DNA of 64,000 bases from an uncultured Lachnospiraceae bacterium (GTDB taxonomy: Bacteria; Bacillota; Clostridia; Lachnospirales; Lachnospiraceae): contig CAJUGJ010000010.1 of the NCBI GenBank assembly GCA_910586015.1, positions 58,676-122,675 on the forward strand, in the 5' to 3' direction. Each line of letters opens with the position of its first letter. The stretch's first letter is position 1. This document shows positions 24,454 to 33,937 of this stretch, in pieces. The notes beneath the pieces were generated by a model. It made no database searches and was not told the origin of the DNA. It saw nothing but the letters and a program-made list of their open reading frames with translations. Position numbers and translations under genes: made by a program.

Positions 24454-26037
24454 GTGAAGAAAAAAATTATAGTATGTTTTCTAGTATTACTTTTCATATT
24501 TCAAAGTACTATAACTGTACAGGCAGCTGATCTTTCTGTTCATGAAGAAACTTCTGGTAATTTCATTCCTGTCTATAGCTATAAAAATCCATTCCAAAAT
24601 AAAAATACCTCCTCTGGTGTTCGAATTCGTTTTCATGCAGTTCCTAATGGTGATGTTCATATTCTAGGAACTATCTTCTCTCTACATGGAAAGGGCGACT
24701 ACGATGGGAGAATTTTCTTTACACCTGGTTCTTATTTAGGAATGAATATTTCCTCTTTGGGTTTTTGGGACGCTAATTTATTAGATTATCTTCTTGTAGA
24801 AGATTTTATCGGTGAAGGTGCAGACATGGAACTTGTTTTTACTCCTGATGGTTTTACTGTAAGTGCCAATGGAACACTCTGTTTTGATCAGACAATTTTA
24901 GAAGATCTGGAACGTTCTAGTAATGTCACTCTCAAGGAATCCTTTTCTTGGTCTGCCCTACTTGAATGGTTTTCTCATGCAGATACTTTATATTTTGGAT
25001 ATGGATCATTTTGGAATGGGGTAGGTTTTGATGAGTCGAATATCGAACTGACGGATACCTTCTTTGAATTAGCAGATGGAACTGTAGTTGGCTCTTACTT
25101 TACAGAAAATGAAGTTAATGAACCAATTGAGATTGTTACATCTGTTCAAACGATTGATACAGAAAACTCAAAATTAGTAACAGTAGAATCCTTAGATCTC
25201 TCCTATCATACAGAAGAATTTGGTAACTTTACTCCTATTTATACATATTCTAATCCATTCCTTAAAAAAGATACTTCACAAGGAATTATTATTGAATTTA
25301 CCGCAGATTCTATAGGAGATATCCATCCTCTTGGAACCATTTTTTCTATCTGTGGAGCAGAAGACTATGGAGGAAGACTTTTCTTTACTCCTGCCTCTTA
25401 TTTAGGTTTTAACAGCCCTTCATTTGGAGGATACTTTGATGCAAACTTAAAGGATTATCTTCTTGTAGAAGATTATATTGGAGAAAAGGCAGATATTCGT
25501 ATTGAATTTAAACCAACTGGATTTCATGTTTATTCGAATGACGTTCTCTGTTATGATCAAAGTATTTTATCAGATGAAACAAGAGGTAGTCAAAATTATA
25601 CTGGTTCTGATTTTTCTTTAATATTAGAATGGCTTTCTGGTGCAGAAACACTTTATTTTGGATATGGTTCTTGGTGGAATTCGGCTTCCTATGATGAAGC
25701 AAATATAATTCTTTCCAACATTTCTTTTCGTCTGGCTGATGGAACAGAGCTTGCTTCTACAAAAGATTTTAAAGTCTATCAATCTGTATTAGATGCTATC
25801 GAAGACAAAAAACTATTTTTTGAGGAAAACTCTCAAACCTCTAATACAAATCAAACTACTACAGAATCAAATGAGGAAACAGTTCCTCCATCTTTAGATA
25901 CGAATTGGGACAATGTTGAATATGAAGGGACTTCTATTGCTCCAATTGCTGGTACTATGGTACTGATTACAATTATAATTTGCATCTTCATGATTATTTT
26001 ATCTTGTAGAAAAAGATCATATCCTCCAGAAGGATAA
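24454..26037 (+). CDS. Membrane-anchored surface protein with two tandem domains (unrecognised)
   Basis: This 527-residue protein starts at a GTG with AGGAG upstream. It has a signal peptide (cleaved near AQA, residue 24), two similar domains of about 180 residues (about 27-205 and 250-430), a Thr/Asn-rich linker and a C-terminal membrane helix followed by RKRS. Both domains share the pattern NPF, LGTIFS, GR.FFTP.SYLG, DANL.DYLLVED and FGYGS.WN, which suggests a concanavalin/LamG-like jelly roll, perhaps a carbohydrate binder. I do not recognise the family. It is in one operon with the chemoreceptor. A bidirectional terminator follows. Confidence 0.75.
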   Translation: MKKKIIVCFLVLLFIFQSTITVQAADLSVHEETSGNFIPVYSYKNPFQNKNTSSGVRIRFHAVPNGDVHILGTIFSLHGKGDYDGRIFFTPGSYLGMNISSLGFWDANLLDYLLVEDFIGEGADMELVFTPDGFTVSANGTLCFDQTILEDLERSSNVTLKESFSWSALLEWFSHADTLYFGYGSFWNGVGFDESNIELTDTFFELADGTVVGSYFTENEVNEPIEIVTSVQTIDTENSKLVTVESLDLSYHTEEFGNFTPIYTYSNPFLKKDTSQGIIIEFTADSIGDIHPLGTIFSICGAEDYGGRLFFTPASYLGFNSPSFGGYFDANLKDYLLVEDYIGEKADIRIEFKPTGFHVYSNDVLCYDQSILSDETRGSQNYTGSDFSLILEWLSGAETLYFGYGSWWNSASYDEANIILSNISFRLADGTELASTKDFKVYQSVLDAIEDKKLFFEENSQTSNTNQTTTESNEETVPPSLDTNWDNVEYEGTSIAPIAGTMVLITIIICIFMIILSCRKRSYPPEG

Positions 26038-26049
26038 AAATAAAATTGT

Positions 26050-26096
26050 AAAACAGCTCTAATCTTAAAGTATAGTGTTATGATTAGAGCTGTTTT
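26050..26096. terminator. Bidirectional terminator between convergent genes
   Basis: AAAACAGCTCTAATC (26050-26064) pairs perfectly with its complement at 26082-26096. The A-run and T-run flanks serve both directions. Confidence 0.9.
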
Positions 26097-26107
26097 ATAG
26101 TTCTATA

Positions 26108-27718
26108 TTATTTCGGAAATACTTGTGTTATTTTCGATGCCAGTTGAATTAATTCATAAAATTCCTCTTTATATGGATCAGAAATTACTGCATCTAGTTT
26201 TTCTAACTGTTTTAGTATTCCTTCATAACTGGCTGTTCCTTTATAATTACTTTCCCGTAGTAACATTCCAAATTGTGCTACACATGCAGCAAATTGTAGA
26301 TTTTCAGATGGAAATTCTCTATAATCTGCTTTCATAACTGGCTTAGAAATAAGAATGCTTTTTTCTCCATCTGGTTCTTTATAACGAATATTTACTGTCA
26401 TCCATTCATCAGAAGAGCCCTCTGATTTAGAGTTGCTTTGATATTTTAAATCGGTTTCCTTAATCTCCATTGGACTGTCAACTGGCACTATCTCATATAA
26501 TACTGTCAATCGATGCCCTGCTCCAATTTCTCCAGCATCTTTAGTATCATCTTCAAAATCCTCTGTTTGAAGTAATCTATTCTCATAGCCAATAAGTCGG
26601 TATCCTTTTATATTCTGTGGATTAAACTCTACTTGAAACTTTACATCTTTTGCAACTGTAAATAGAGTTCCTCCCATTTCTTCTACTAAAACCTTTTTCG
26701 CTTCTAAAATACTGTCAATATAAGAATAATTCCCATTTCCTGAGTCTGCCAAAGTCTCCAATTTATTATCCTTTAGATTTCCCCCTCCAAAACCAAGAAC
26801 AGATAAAAATACTCCTTTTTCTCTTTTTTGTTCAATCAATTTTTTTAATTCACTTTCACTGCTTAATCCTACATTGATATCTCCATCTGTTGCCAAAATA
26901 ACACGGTTATTTCCCCCTGAAATAAAATATTTTTCTGCAATAGCATATGCCGTTTCAATTCCAGCCGATCCATTTGTTGAACCCTCAGCCATAAGTTCAT
27001 CTAAAATAGTTGCAATTTCAAGTCGATTTGCTCCATCTGCTCCTTCTAACAAAATCTCATCTTTTCCCGCATAAGTTATAATAGAAATCCGATCCGCACT
27101 TGTTAAATTTTCTAGTAACATTTTAAAGGCACTTACCATTAATGGAAGTTTATCACTGCTATACATCGAACCAGAAACATCTAGTAAAAAGACTAGATTG
27201 GAGGCTGGAAGCCCTTCTTTTGAAAATTCTTTTGCTCGAATTCCTATTGATAATAACTTAGTGTCCAAATTCCAAGGGCAATCTGCTAATTCTGTAGAAA
27301 TTGAAAATGGTTCATCTCCCTTTGGTGCATCATAATCATAATGAAAATAATTAATCATCTCTTCAATGCGAACTGCACCGGGATCAATACTTCTTTGATC
27401 TTTTAATAATCTTCTGACATTTGCATAAGAAGCTGTATCTACATCAGCCGAAAAAGTGGAAAGTGGCTGATTTTTTACTGAAAGAAAACGGTTTTCATTA
27501 ATGGAAGAATATTCTTCTGTATTAAATTCTTGTTCTTCTTGTATGGTAAGTCCTGCTTCTGGACTACTCATATCTGTCATTTCTATCTTCATATCTCCTA
27601 TACTTTGTGTGGAATTTTGATTCATATAATTTCCATCCATACTTTTTAGCTGTTTTCCACATCCAGTAAAACTAATACCTATTATAAAGCAGAGAAATAA
27701 TACTATCTTTCGTTTCAT
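26108..27718 (-). CDS. VWA-domain lipoprotein, YfbK-like
   Basis: This 536-residue lipoprotein has a lipobox SFTGC at residue 20. An N-terminal 'von Willebrand' helper domain (TFSADVDTASYANVRRLL, about 85-150) follows, then a VWA domain with the metal-ion site DVSGSMYSS (near 180) and a C-terminal DUF3520 domain (about 345-535). It would sit on the outer face of the membrane. Proteins of this type are widespread, and their roles are unclear beyond metal-dependent protein binding. It stands alone between a bidirectional terminator and the divergent dus gene. Confidence 0.92.
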   Translation of the reverse strand: MKRKIVLFLCFIIGISFTGCGKQLKSMDGNYMNQNSTQSIGDMKIEMTDMSSPEAGLTIQEEQEFNTEEYSSINENRFLSVKNQPLSTFSADVDTASYANVRRLLKDQRSIDPGAVRIEEMINYFHYDYDAPKGDEPFSISTELADCPWNLDTKLLSIGIRAKEFSKEGLPASNLVFLLDVSGSMYSSDKLPLMVSAFKMLLENLTSADRISIITYAGKDEILLEGADGANRLEIATILDELMAEGSTNGSAGIETAYAIAEKYFISGGNNRVILATDGDINVGLSSESELKKLIEQKREKGVFLSVLGFGGGNLKDNKLETLADSGNGNYSYIDSILEAKKVLVEEMGGTLFTVAKDVKFQVEFNPQNIKGYRLIGYENRLLQTEDFEDDTKDAGEIGAGHRLTVLYEIVPVDSPMEIKETDLKYQSNSKSEGSSDEWMTVNIRYKEPDGEKSILISKPVMKADYREFPSENLQFAACVAQFGMLLRESNYKGTASYEGILKQLEKLDAVISDPYKEEFYELIQLASKITQVFPK

Positions 27719-27866
27719 AATCTTCCTCCATTTCTTCCGTTTCTAACGGATTATTATTTATCCCTGCAAATTAGACGAAACAAAAGAAAAAAAGTTTCAG
27801 ATATTATATTTTTTTAATCCTAAAAATATGATAAAATTAATTTCTATAAAGAAAGGAGGAGATAAA

Positions 27867-28823
27867 TTGGAACTAAAACAATTTCGGATTGGTTCTCTTA
27901 CTCTTACTTCTAATGTTTTTATGGCACCGCTTGCTGGATATACGTGTTATCCATTTCGGATGTTATGTTATGAGTTAGGAGCAGGACTTTGTTTTACAGA
28001 AATGGTCAGTGCAAATGCGTTAAAATATAAGGATAAAGCAACACAAAAACTATTATTTTCTACCCCAAAGGAACCCATTCGTGCCGTTCAACTTTTAGGT
28101 GGAGATCCTAGAATTTTAGAACAAATGGCGTCTGATCCGATCTTAGAATCTTTTGATTTGATTGATATTAATATGGGTTGTCCCACTCCAAATATTTATA
28201 AAAGTGGTGAAGGAAGTGCTTTGCTAGAAGATCCCAAACGAGCGGCAGCGATCATTCGTGGAGTAAAAAGAAGTGGGAAACCAGTATCAGTAAAATTTCG
28301 AGTTGGTATTTGTGAATCCTCTTTAAACGCTGCAGAATTTGCCAAACTCTGTGAAGACTCAGGCGCAGATTTTATCACAATTCATGGCAGAACTCGTTCT
28401 ATGATGTATGATGGAACTCCTTATTATGAGCAAATTCAACAGGCAAAATCAACGGTGAAAATTCCAGTGATTGCAAACGGTGGGATTTTTTCTGCTAAGG
28501 ACGCTGAACAGATCATGTTTCAAACGGATGCAGATGGTATTATGTTAGCAAGATATGGTCTTCAAAATCCATTTATTTTTAGTGAATTAACTAATACACC
28601 AATAACCAAGAGTTTATATCAACTTCTTTTAGAACAGCTCTCTTTAGTAACAACATATTACGATGAAACTTTTTCTCTCACTTATATAAAAAAAATTGTT
28701 TCGTATAGTATGAAAAAACGAAAGGGTACAAAACAATATAAATCTGCATTATATCAATGTGGAAATCCAGAAGAACTAAAAGAATTGCTTGGGCTTATAT
28801 TTGATGAAAAAGGAGGAATCTGA
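27867..28823 (+). CDS. dus: tRNA-dihydrouridine synthase
   Basis: This 318-residue flavoenzyme reduces uridine to dihydrouridine in tRNA D-loops. Motifs are VFMAPLAGYT at the FMN site, INMGCPTPN with the catalytic Cys, and ITIHGRTR and VIANGGI around the flavin phosphate. The start is most likely the TTG at 27867, seven bases after GGAGG; an ATG at 27828 lies upstream of that ribosome site. The stop and the next start overlap (TGATG), coupling it to the giant LRR gene. It resembles DusB but is on the short side. Confidence 0.9.
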   Translation: MELKQFRIGSLTLTSNVFMAPLAGYTCYPFRMLCYELGAGLCFTEMVSANALKYKDKATQKLLFSTPKEPIRAVQLLGGDPRILEQMASDPILESFDLIDINMGCPTPNIYKSGEGSALLEDPKRAAAIIRGVKRSGKPVSVKFRVGICESSLNAAEFAKLCEDSGADFITIHGRTRSMMYDGTPYYEQIQQAKSTVKIPVIANGGIFSAKDAEQIMFQTDADGIMLARYGLQNPFIFSELTNTPITKSLYQLLLEQLSLVTTYYDETFSLTYIKKIVSYSMKKRKGTKQYKSALYQCGNPEELKELLGLIFDEKGGI

Positions 28824-31800
28824 TGTTACAAATAGAACAGGGCAAATTGATTGCTTATAGTGGAAGAGATACGATACTTTCTATACCAGAAGGTGTACAC
28901 ACAATTGGAAAAGGAGTATTAAAAGGTATGGCATCTCTGGAAGAAGTTCATCTACCAGATACTGTTTCTGTCATTGAGGCAGATGCTTTTAAAGGATGTC
29001 GTAAATTACAGAAGATTAACTTTCCTTCTTCTTTAACTTCTATTGGAGCATTTGCTTTTCACCGATGTCATAGTCTGCGTGAAATCTCACTACCTCCTAG
29101 TATTACTCATCTTCCTGACTGTGTATTTTTATATAATGATAGTCTTACAAAACTTTCTATTCCCGGAGTAAAAACACTAGGTAGACAAGTCTTTTTAAAT
29201 AACGTAAACTTAACAGATCTTGTTATCTCTGCCGATCTTACAATTTCTCAGATCTGCGATGTTTTTACTGGATGTAGTAAAATACATCAAATTGAACTTT
29301 CTGACGGAAAAAGATTTGTGTTAGATCAACTTTTTGATGCCTTACTTCCAACCTCACCAGTTCCAGAAGTTATTCGTGCCATTGTTCGAGATATTTTCCG
29401 AATGATGGAATTTGAAAAAAGAACTTTAGTTCGGTTTTTAACCAATTTACGACAGGTAGAACTTCCAGAAGGAATCGAACAACTTGGGACAGGTTGTTTT
29501 TTTGATAAAAGGGGAATCATTCGTGTAAAACTTCCCAAAAGTCTTAAAGTTATCGGTAGCAAAGCGTTTCGAAATTGTATTAGTTTAGAGAGAATTGAAC
29601 TTCCTTCTTCTGACTTTATTATTCAGCCAGATGCTTTTAAAAACTGTACTACTTTAAAATATGTTTTATACAATGGGATAGAATATGAATTTGTCGGAGT
29701 AAATAAAATCATTTCTCAATCTGATTCTATTCCTGATTTAATCCATACCATTCATACACAGATTCTTAGTAATTTTCTTTTTTGCGGGACTACTTTAATA
29801 TCCTATCGTGGTTCAGAATCTAGGGTTACTGTACCAGATGGCATTACCCATATTGCTCCAAGAGCATTTGCTGGAAAGGAAGAAATTGATCGAATACTGC
29901 TTCCAGATTCCATAGAAGAAATCGGAGAAGAAGCTTTTTCTGACTGTTTACTTCTTCAGACCATTCTTCTTCCAAAATACTTAAAAGTTCTTGGAAGAGC
30001 AGCCTTTTTAAACTGTGTCAAATTAATTCGTGTTTGTCTTCCAGAAAAACTTCATAGTATTGCGCCCTCTGCCTTTAGTCGCTGTCGTTCTCTTACTGAA
30101 GTTACTTTTAGTTCACAGTTATCTGAAATTAGCGAAATGGCATTTTATGGGTGTCGCTCATTAAAGCAGTTTTCTATTCCAAAACAATTAAAAAGATTAG
30201 GAAGTCTTGCCTTTTATCAATGTAGTTCTCTTGATCAAATAGAACTTCCTTCTTCTATTCAAAGTCTTGGAAATAATATTTTTACTGCTTCAGGAGTTCG
30301 TAGTGCTATTATTTCTTGTGATCCTATCGAATATGGAAATAATATATTTTCTCAATGCCAACGGTTAAAACATCTTGTTTTTGAGGAGGGAATCCGTTTT
30401 ATTGGGGATAAATTTGCATTTCAATGTACACATCTTTCTCATGTCGTATTTCCTAACTCACTATGTCAGATTGGAAAAAATGCTTTCGAAGGAAGTCCTT
30501 TTTTAGAAAAAGAATCAGTATCTGGACAAATTGGTTCTTTCCTTTTAGATGGTTCCTCTTTTTCAGGAAAAGTTTATCTTCCTGAAGGAATTACTTCTAT
30601 TGCAGGAGGTGCTTTTTATGGAAATGATGCCATTACTCATGTTACTTTGCCAAACTCTTTAAAATCTATTGGCTCACGGGCATTTTGTTCCTGTTCCTCT
30701 CTAAAATCTATTTATATTCCTGCAAATATTACTGAACTTACGGAAGGTATATTTGCTTATTGTAGCAATTTACAGTCAGTAGAAATATCTGGCTGTATTC
30801 GTTCGATTGGGGATCGTGCTTTTTATCAATGTAAACAATTTTCAGGACTGGATCAAAACTCTCAAAGTATTGCCAAAACAGCTTTGCATATTGGTGCAGA
30901 AGCCTTTTTTTCATGCCTGTCTATGTGTCATTTTGAAACGGATACAGAAGATATTGGTACAGATGCTATTCGAGAAACTGACCTTTGGAAAAACTTAAAA
31001 CAAGCTTCTCCTTTTGTCATATTTTCTCATACCTTATTAGATGGTATGTCTGCCTTTGGAGATATTGAAATTCCAGAGGGAATCCACACAATCGCTCCCT
31101 ATGCCTTTGCAGGAAATACTAATATCACCTCTGTTGTATTTCCAACAAGTTTAAAACACATCAGAAAAAATGCTTTTTGTGGATGTTCTTCTCTTATAAA
31201 GCTTTCTTTTCCATCCTCTTTTATTGAATTAGAGCCATATTGTTTTTCTAAATGTACTAAAATAATACAACTCTCTTGTCAGACAAAACTTCTTTCCAAA
31301 GGAGCATTTTCTTTTTGTACAAATCTTAAAGATGTCCTTTTGCCATCCACAATTCAATTAGAAGCAGAAACATTCTTTGGTTGTACGTTTTTAAATCGAT
31401 TAGAAATTCCTTTAGTTACAAAAATCGGGAAACAATGTTTCAGTGGATGTAATTCTCTTTCTGAGCTTTTTCTTACACATGTAAAATATATTGGAACAAA
31501 AGCCTTTGAACATTGTGATTGTCTTAAAACACTTTCTCTTTCTTCAGAGGTCATACTAAAAGATTATGCTTTTTTGGATTGTGGCAGACTTTCTACATTA
31601 ATTCTTCCATTTATAACAGAAGCCGATTTTCGGATTTCCTATTCGGTATTTTCAGGTTGTACTTGGCTTCAAACTATTTTTAGTGGACAAAATAAATATC
31701 TATTTCATTCTTATCAAGATTTGTTTTATGATAAATTTCCTATATTCATTCGAGAAATTTTCATGAGTGCAATAAGTTGTTTTTTTATCAACGAAAACTT

Positions 31801-32833
31801 TTCTATTATTGCCTATCAAAACAATGGAACAATTTTGCGAATTCCAGAAGGAATACAAAAAATTGAGGGGAATGTTTTTCAGGATGTTATGAATTTAGAG
31901 GAAGTTTCTTTTCCAGAAAGTTTAACTTATATTGGTCCACGGGCATTTACTGGTACAAAATGGCTTACTATACAACGTGAAAAAACCCCATTTGTAATTG
32001 TTCATAATATACTATTAGATGCTGCAAGTAGTCAGGGTGTAGTGAAAGTTCCTGATCATGTACATCTCATCTCTGGTTGGGCTTTTGCAAACTGTTTTGA
32101 TCTTACAGAACTTATTTTATCTTCAAAAACTACTTGGATTGAGGAATTTGCCTTTCGAAACTGTATTAACTTACATCAAATTACTGATCAAAGTACTTCA
32201 CAGATCTATGAACTTCAAACAATTTATGATCAAAATAGAGAGCTTCCTCCTTGGATTTTGCGTATTTTTCATGACTGTTATAACTGTTTTAAGATGGCTT
32301 CTAATGGATTGTTAGAAGAATGTACTGGAAATATCAGTAATATGGTGCTTCCAGAAGGAATTATCACATTAGGTAAAGGAGTATTTGAAGATGGTAATCT
32401 TTTAACACGTATCCACCTTGCAAAAAGTACACAATTTATTGAAGAGCGAACATTTGCAGGATGTAAATGGCTCACCTTTGTTTCTGGAAGTTCTTCATTA
32501 AAACGAATTGGAAAGCAAGCATTTGCAGGATGTATCTGTTTAGAAGAAATTCAAGATTGTAAAGAATTAAAGGAACTTGGAATAGGAGCATTTGAAAATT
32601 GTACTTCTTTAAAACGCTTTATCATTCCAGAAGGAATTTCCATTCTTCCCGATCGTATCTTTTATCGGTGTCATAACTTAGAAGAAGTTATTTTGCCTTC
32701 TACATTGGAAAAAATAGGTACAGAAGCTTTTGCCTTTTGTTATTCTTTAAAAACAATCCAGCTTCCAAAAGGTATTAAATTTATAGGAGAACGGGCATTT
32801 GCATGGTGCGATTGTATTTTAAAAAGGGATTAA
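28823..32833 (+). CDS. Very large LRR_5 (BspA-like) repeat protein without signal peptide
   Basis: This 1336-residue protein consists almost wholly of BspA/LRR_5 leucine-rich repeats (pattern I..AF..C..L..I.LP..L..IG). About eight blocks each restart with a PEGI-type cap (for example LSIPEGVHTIGKG, VTVPDGITHIAPRAF, IEIPEGIHTIAPYAF, LRIPEGIQKIEG, MVLPEGIITLGKG). Some are separated by helical linkers such as IPDLIHTIHTQIL and LPPWILRIFHDCYNCF. Most BspA-like proteins are secreted; this one begins MLQIEQGKLIAY with no signal peptide and no membrane helix or anchor, so it is probably cytoplasmic. It is translationally coupled to dus and lies 24 bases before an Fe-S aldo/keto reductase. The function is unknown. 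Confidence 0.88.
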   Translation: MLQIEQGKLIAYSGRDTILSIPEGVHTIGKGVLKGMASLEEVHLPDTVSVIEADAFKGCRKLQKINFPSSLTSIGAFAFHRCHSLREISLPPSITHLPDCVFLYNDSLTKLSIPGVKTLGRQVFLNNVNLTDLVISADLTISQICDVFTGCSKIHQIELSDGKRFVLDQLFDALLPTSPVPEVIRAIVRDIFRMMEFEKRTLVRFLTNLRQVELPEGIEQLGTGCFFDKRGIIRVKLPKSLKVIGSKAFRNCISLERIELPSSDFIIQPDAFKNCTTLKYVLYNGIEYEFVGVNKIISQSDSIPDLIHTIHTQILSNFLFCGTTLISYRGSESRVTVPDGITHIAPRAFAGKEEIDRILLPDSIEEIGEEAFSDCLLLQTILLPKYLKVLGRAAFLNCVKLIRVCLPEKLHSIAPSAFSRCRSLTEVTFSSQLSEISEMAFYGCRSLKQFSIPKQLKRLGSLAFYQCSSLDQIELPSSIQSLGNNIFTASGVRSAIISCDPIEYGNNIFSQCQRLKHLVFEEGIRFIGDKFAFQCTHLSHVVFPNSLCQIGKNAFEGSPFLEKESVSGQIGSFLLDGSSFSGKVYLPEGITSIAGGAFYGNDAITHVTLPNSLKSIGSRAFCSCSSLKSIYIPANITELTEGIFAYCSNLQSVEISGCIRSIGDRAFYQCKQFSGLDQNSQSIAKTALHIGAEAFFSCLSMCHFETDTEDIGTDAIRETDLWKNLKQASPFVIFSHTLLDGMSAFGDIEIPEGIHTIAPYAFAGNTNITSVVFPTSLKHIRKNAFCGCSSLIKLSFPSSFIELEPYCFSKCTKIIQLSCQTKLLSKGAFSFCTNLKDVLLPSTIQLEAETFFGCTFLNRLEIPLVTKIGKQCFSGCNSLSELFLTHVKYIGTKAFEHCDCLKTLSLSSEVILKDYAFLDCGRLSTLILPFITEADFRISYSVFSGCTWLQTIFSGQNKYLFHSYQDLFYDKFPIFIREIFMSAISCFFINENFSIIAYQNNGTILRIPEGIQKIEGNVFQDVMNLEEVSFPESLTYIGPRAFTGTKWLTIQREKTPFVIVHNILLDAASSQGVVKVPDHVHLISGWAFANCFDLTELILSSKTTWIEEFAFRNCINLHQITDQSTSQIYELQTIYDQNRELPPWILRIFHDCYNCFKMASNGLLEECTGNISNMVLPEGIITLGKGVFEDGNLLTRIHLAKSTQFIEERTFAGCKWLTFVSGSSSLKRIGKQAFAGCICLEEIQDCKELKELGIGAFENCTSLKRFIIPEGISILPDRIFYRCHNLEEVILPSTLEKIGTEAFAFCYSLKTIQLPKGIKFIGERAFAWCDCILKRD

Positions 32834-32857
32834 TCACCAAAGAAATGGGGTTCATTT

Positions 32858-33937
32858 ATGAAATATCGTCTTTTAGGTTCTACAAACTTATCTGTATCAG
32901 AGATTGGATTTGGTACAATTCCTATTTTACAGGGAAATATTCCAGTCCTTCCAGAATACTATAATTTGACCCAAGATGAAGCACTTCATCTGTTAAATTA
33001 TGCGTTTTTGCTTGGCTGTAATCTGTTTGATACTGCAATTGTTCCGGAATATGGAGATGCAGAAATTAAACTTGGAAAATTTGCCGCTATGATCGATAGA
33101 AATCGTTTCATCATTTCTGATAAAGCACGTTGCTTTACTGGGAACGAAATGTATCAGGCAGTTCTTACATCTTGTGAAAATCTTGGTTGTACCCCTGATC
33201 TATATTTTGTTCATCAAGTAGATGAAACTTCTGAAGATACTGTATTTTCACAATATGGTGCCCTTGATGCTTTAACAGAACTAAAAAAGGAAGGCAAACT
33301 CCGTTTTGTCGGAATTGCCTCCCATTATTATGATATTTTACTTCGTGCTGCTTTTGATGTACGGGTTGATGTCTTACAAGGCAGTGGAAATCTTTTAGAA
33401 CGTGGAATGTTAGAACGGATTCAACTTGAACCTGCCTTTCGTCAAAAAGGAATTTTAGTGAATAAAGTATATGCTGCTGGAATCTTGCCTTCTTTTTTTT
33501 CGGAAGACATATTGATTTCTAGTGTACTTTCCTACCCCATTAGTTGTGCGTTAATTGGATTTGGCACAAAAGAGCAATTCGATCTTGCAGTTCATGCAGA
33601 AGAAATTTCTGGCGTAAAACTTCCAAGTTTCGAACAAGTCATTGGAAAACTGGAAAAATATTTTCATCCAATCCCATGTGATCGTTGTCAACGTTGCCAT
33701 TGTCCATTTGGAACAGAAATTCATACACTTTTTAGGCAGTATAATTATTATCATCTTGGAAAGAACTATTGGGCACTCCGAAAATTAGATCTTGGAATTC
33801 GTGAAAGTGCAAATTACTGTCGCAACTGTATTTCTATGACATGTATGAAACAATGTCCAAGAAATCTTAGAATTCCTGATTATATTCAGCAAATCGAATC
33901 CCTTGTTGCAATCCACGTTCATAATTCTAGGATTTAA
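32858..33937 (+). CDS. Aldo/keto reductase with C-terminal [4Fe-4S] domain
   Basis: This 359-residue protein has an aldo/keto reductase barrel (about 1-270). The catalytic tetrad is recognisable: Asp of LFDTA, Tyr of PEYGDAE, Lys of SDKAR and His of YFVHQ. It then carries a Cys-rich tail: CDRCQRCHCP near 276-284 and CRNCISMTCMKQCP near 324-337, consistent with Fe-S clusters. Such Fe-S aldo/keto reductases are common in anaerobes and probably take electrons from ferredoxin; substrates are unknown. It follows the LRR gene and converges with the next gene, whose stop codon overlaps its own by four bases. No terminator lies between. Confidence 0.9.
   Translation: MKYRLLGSTNLSVSEIGFGTIPILQGNIPVLPEYYNLTQDEALHLLNYAFLLGCNLFDTAIVPEYGDAEIKLGKFAAMIDRNRFIISDKARCFTGNEMYQAVLTSCENLGCTPDLYFVHQVDETSEDTVFSQYGALDALTELKKEGKLRFVGIASHYYDILLRAAFDVRVDVLQGSGNLLERGMLERIQLEPAFRQKGILVNKVYAAGILPSFFSEDILISSVLSYPISCALIGFGTKEQFDLAVHAEEISGVKLPSFEQVIGKLEKYFHPIPCDRCQRCHCPFGTEIHTLFRQYNYYHLGKNYWALRKLDLGIRESANYCRNCISMTCMKQCPRNLRIPDYIQQIESLVAIHVHNSRI

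Noticed and set aside
28823..32833. CRISPR or DNA tandem repeat in the LRR gene
   Set aside because: The repetition is at the protein level with diverged codons. No identical direct repeats with spacers exist.
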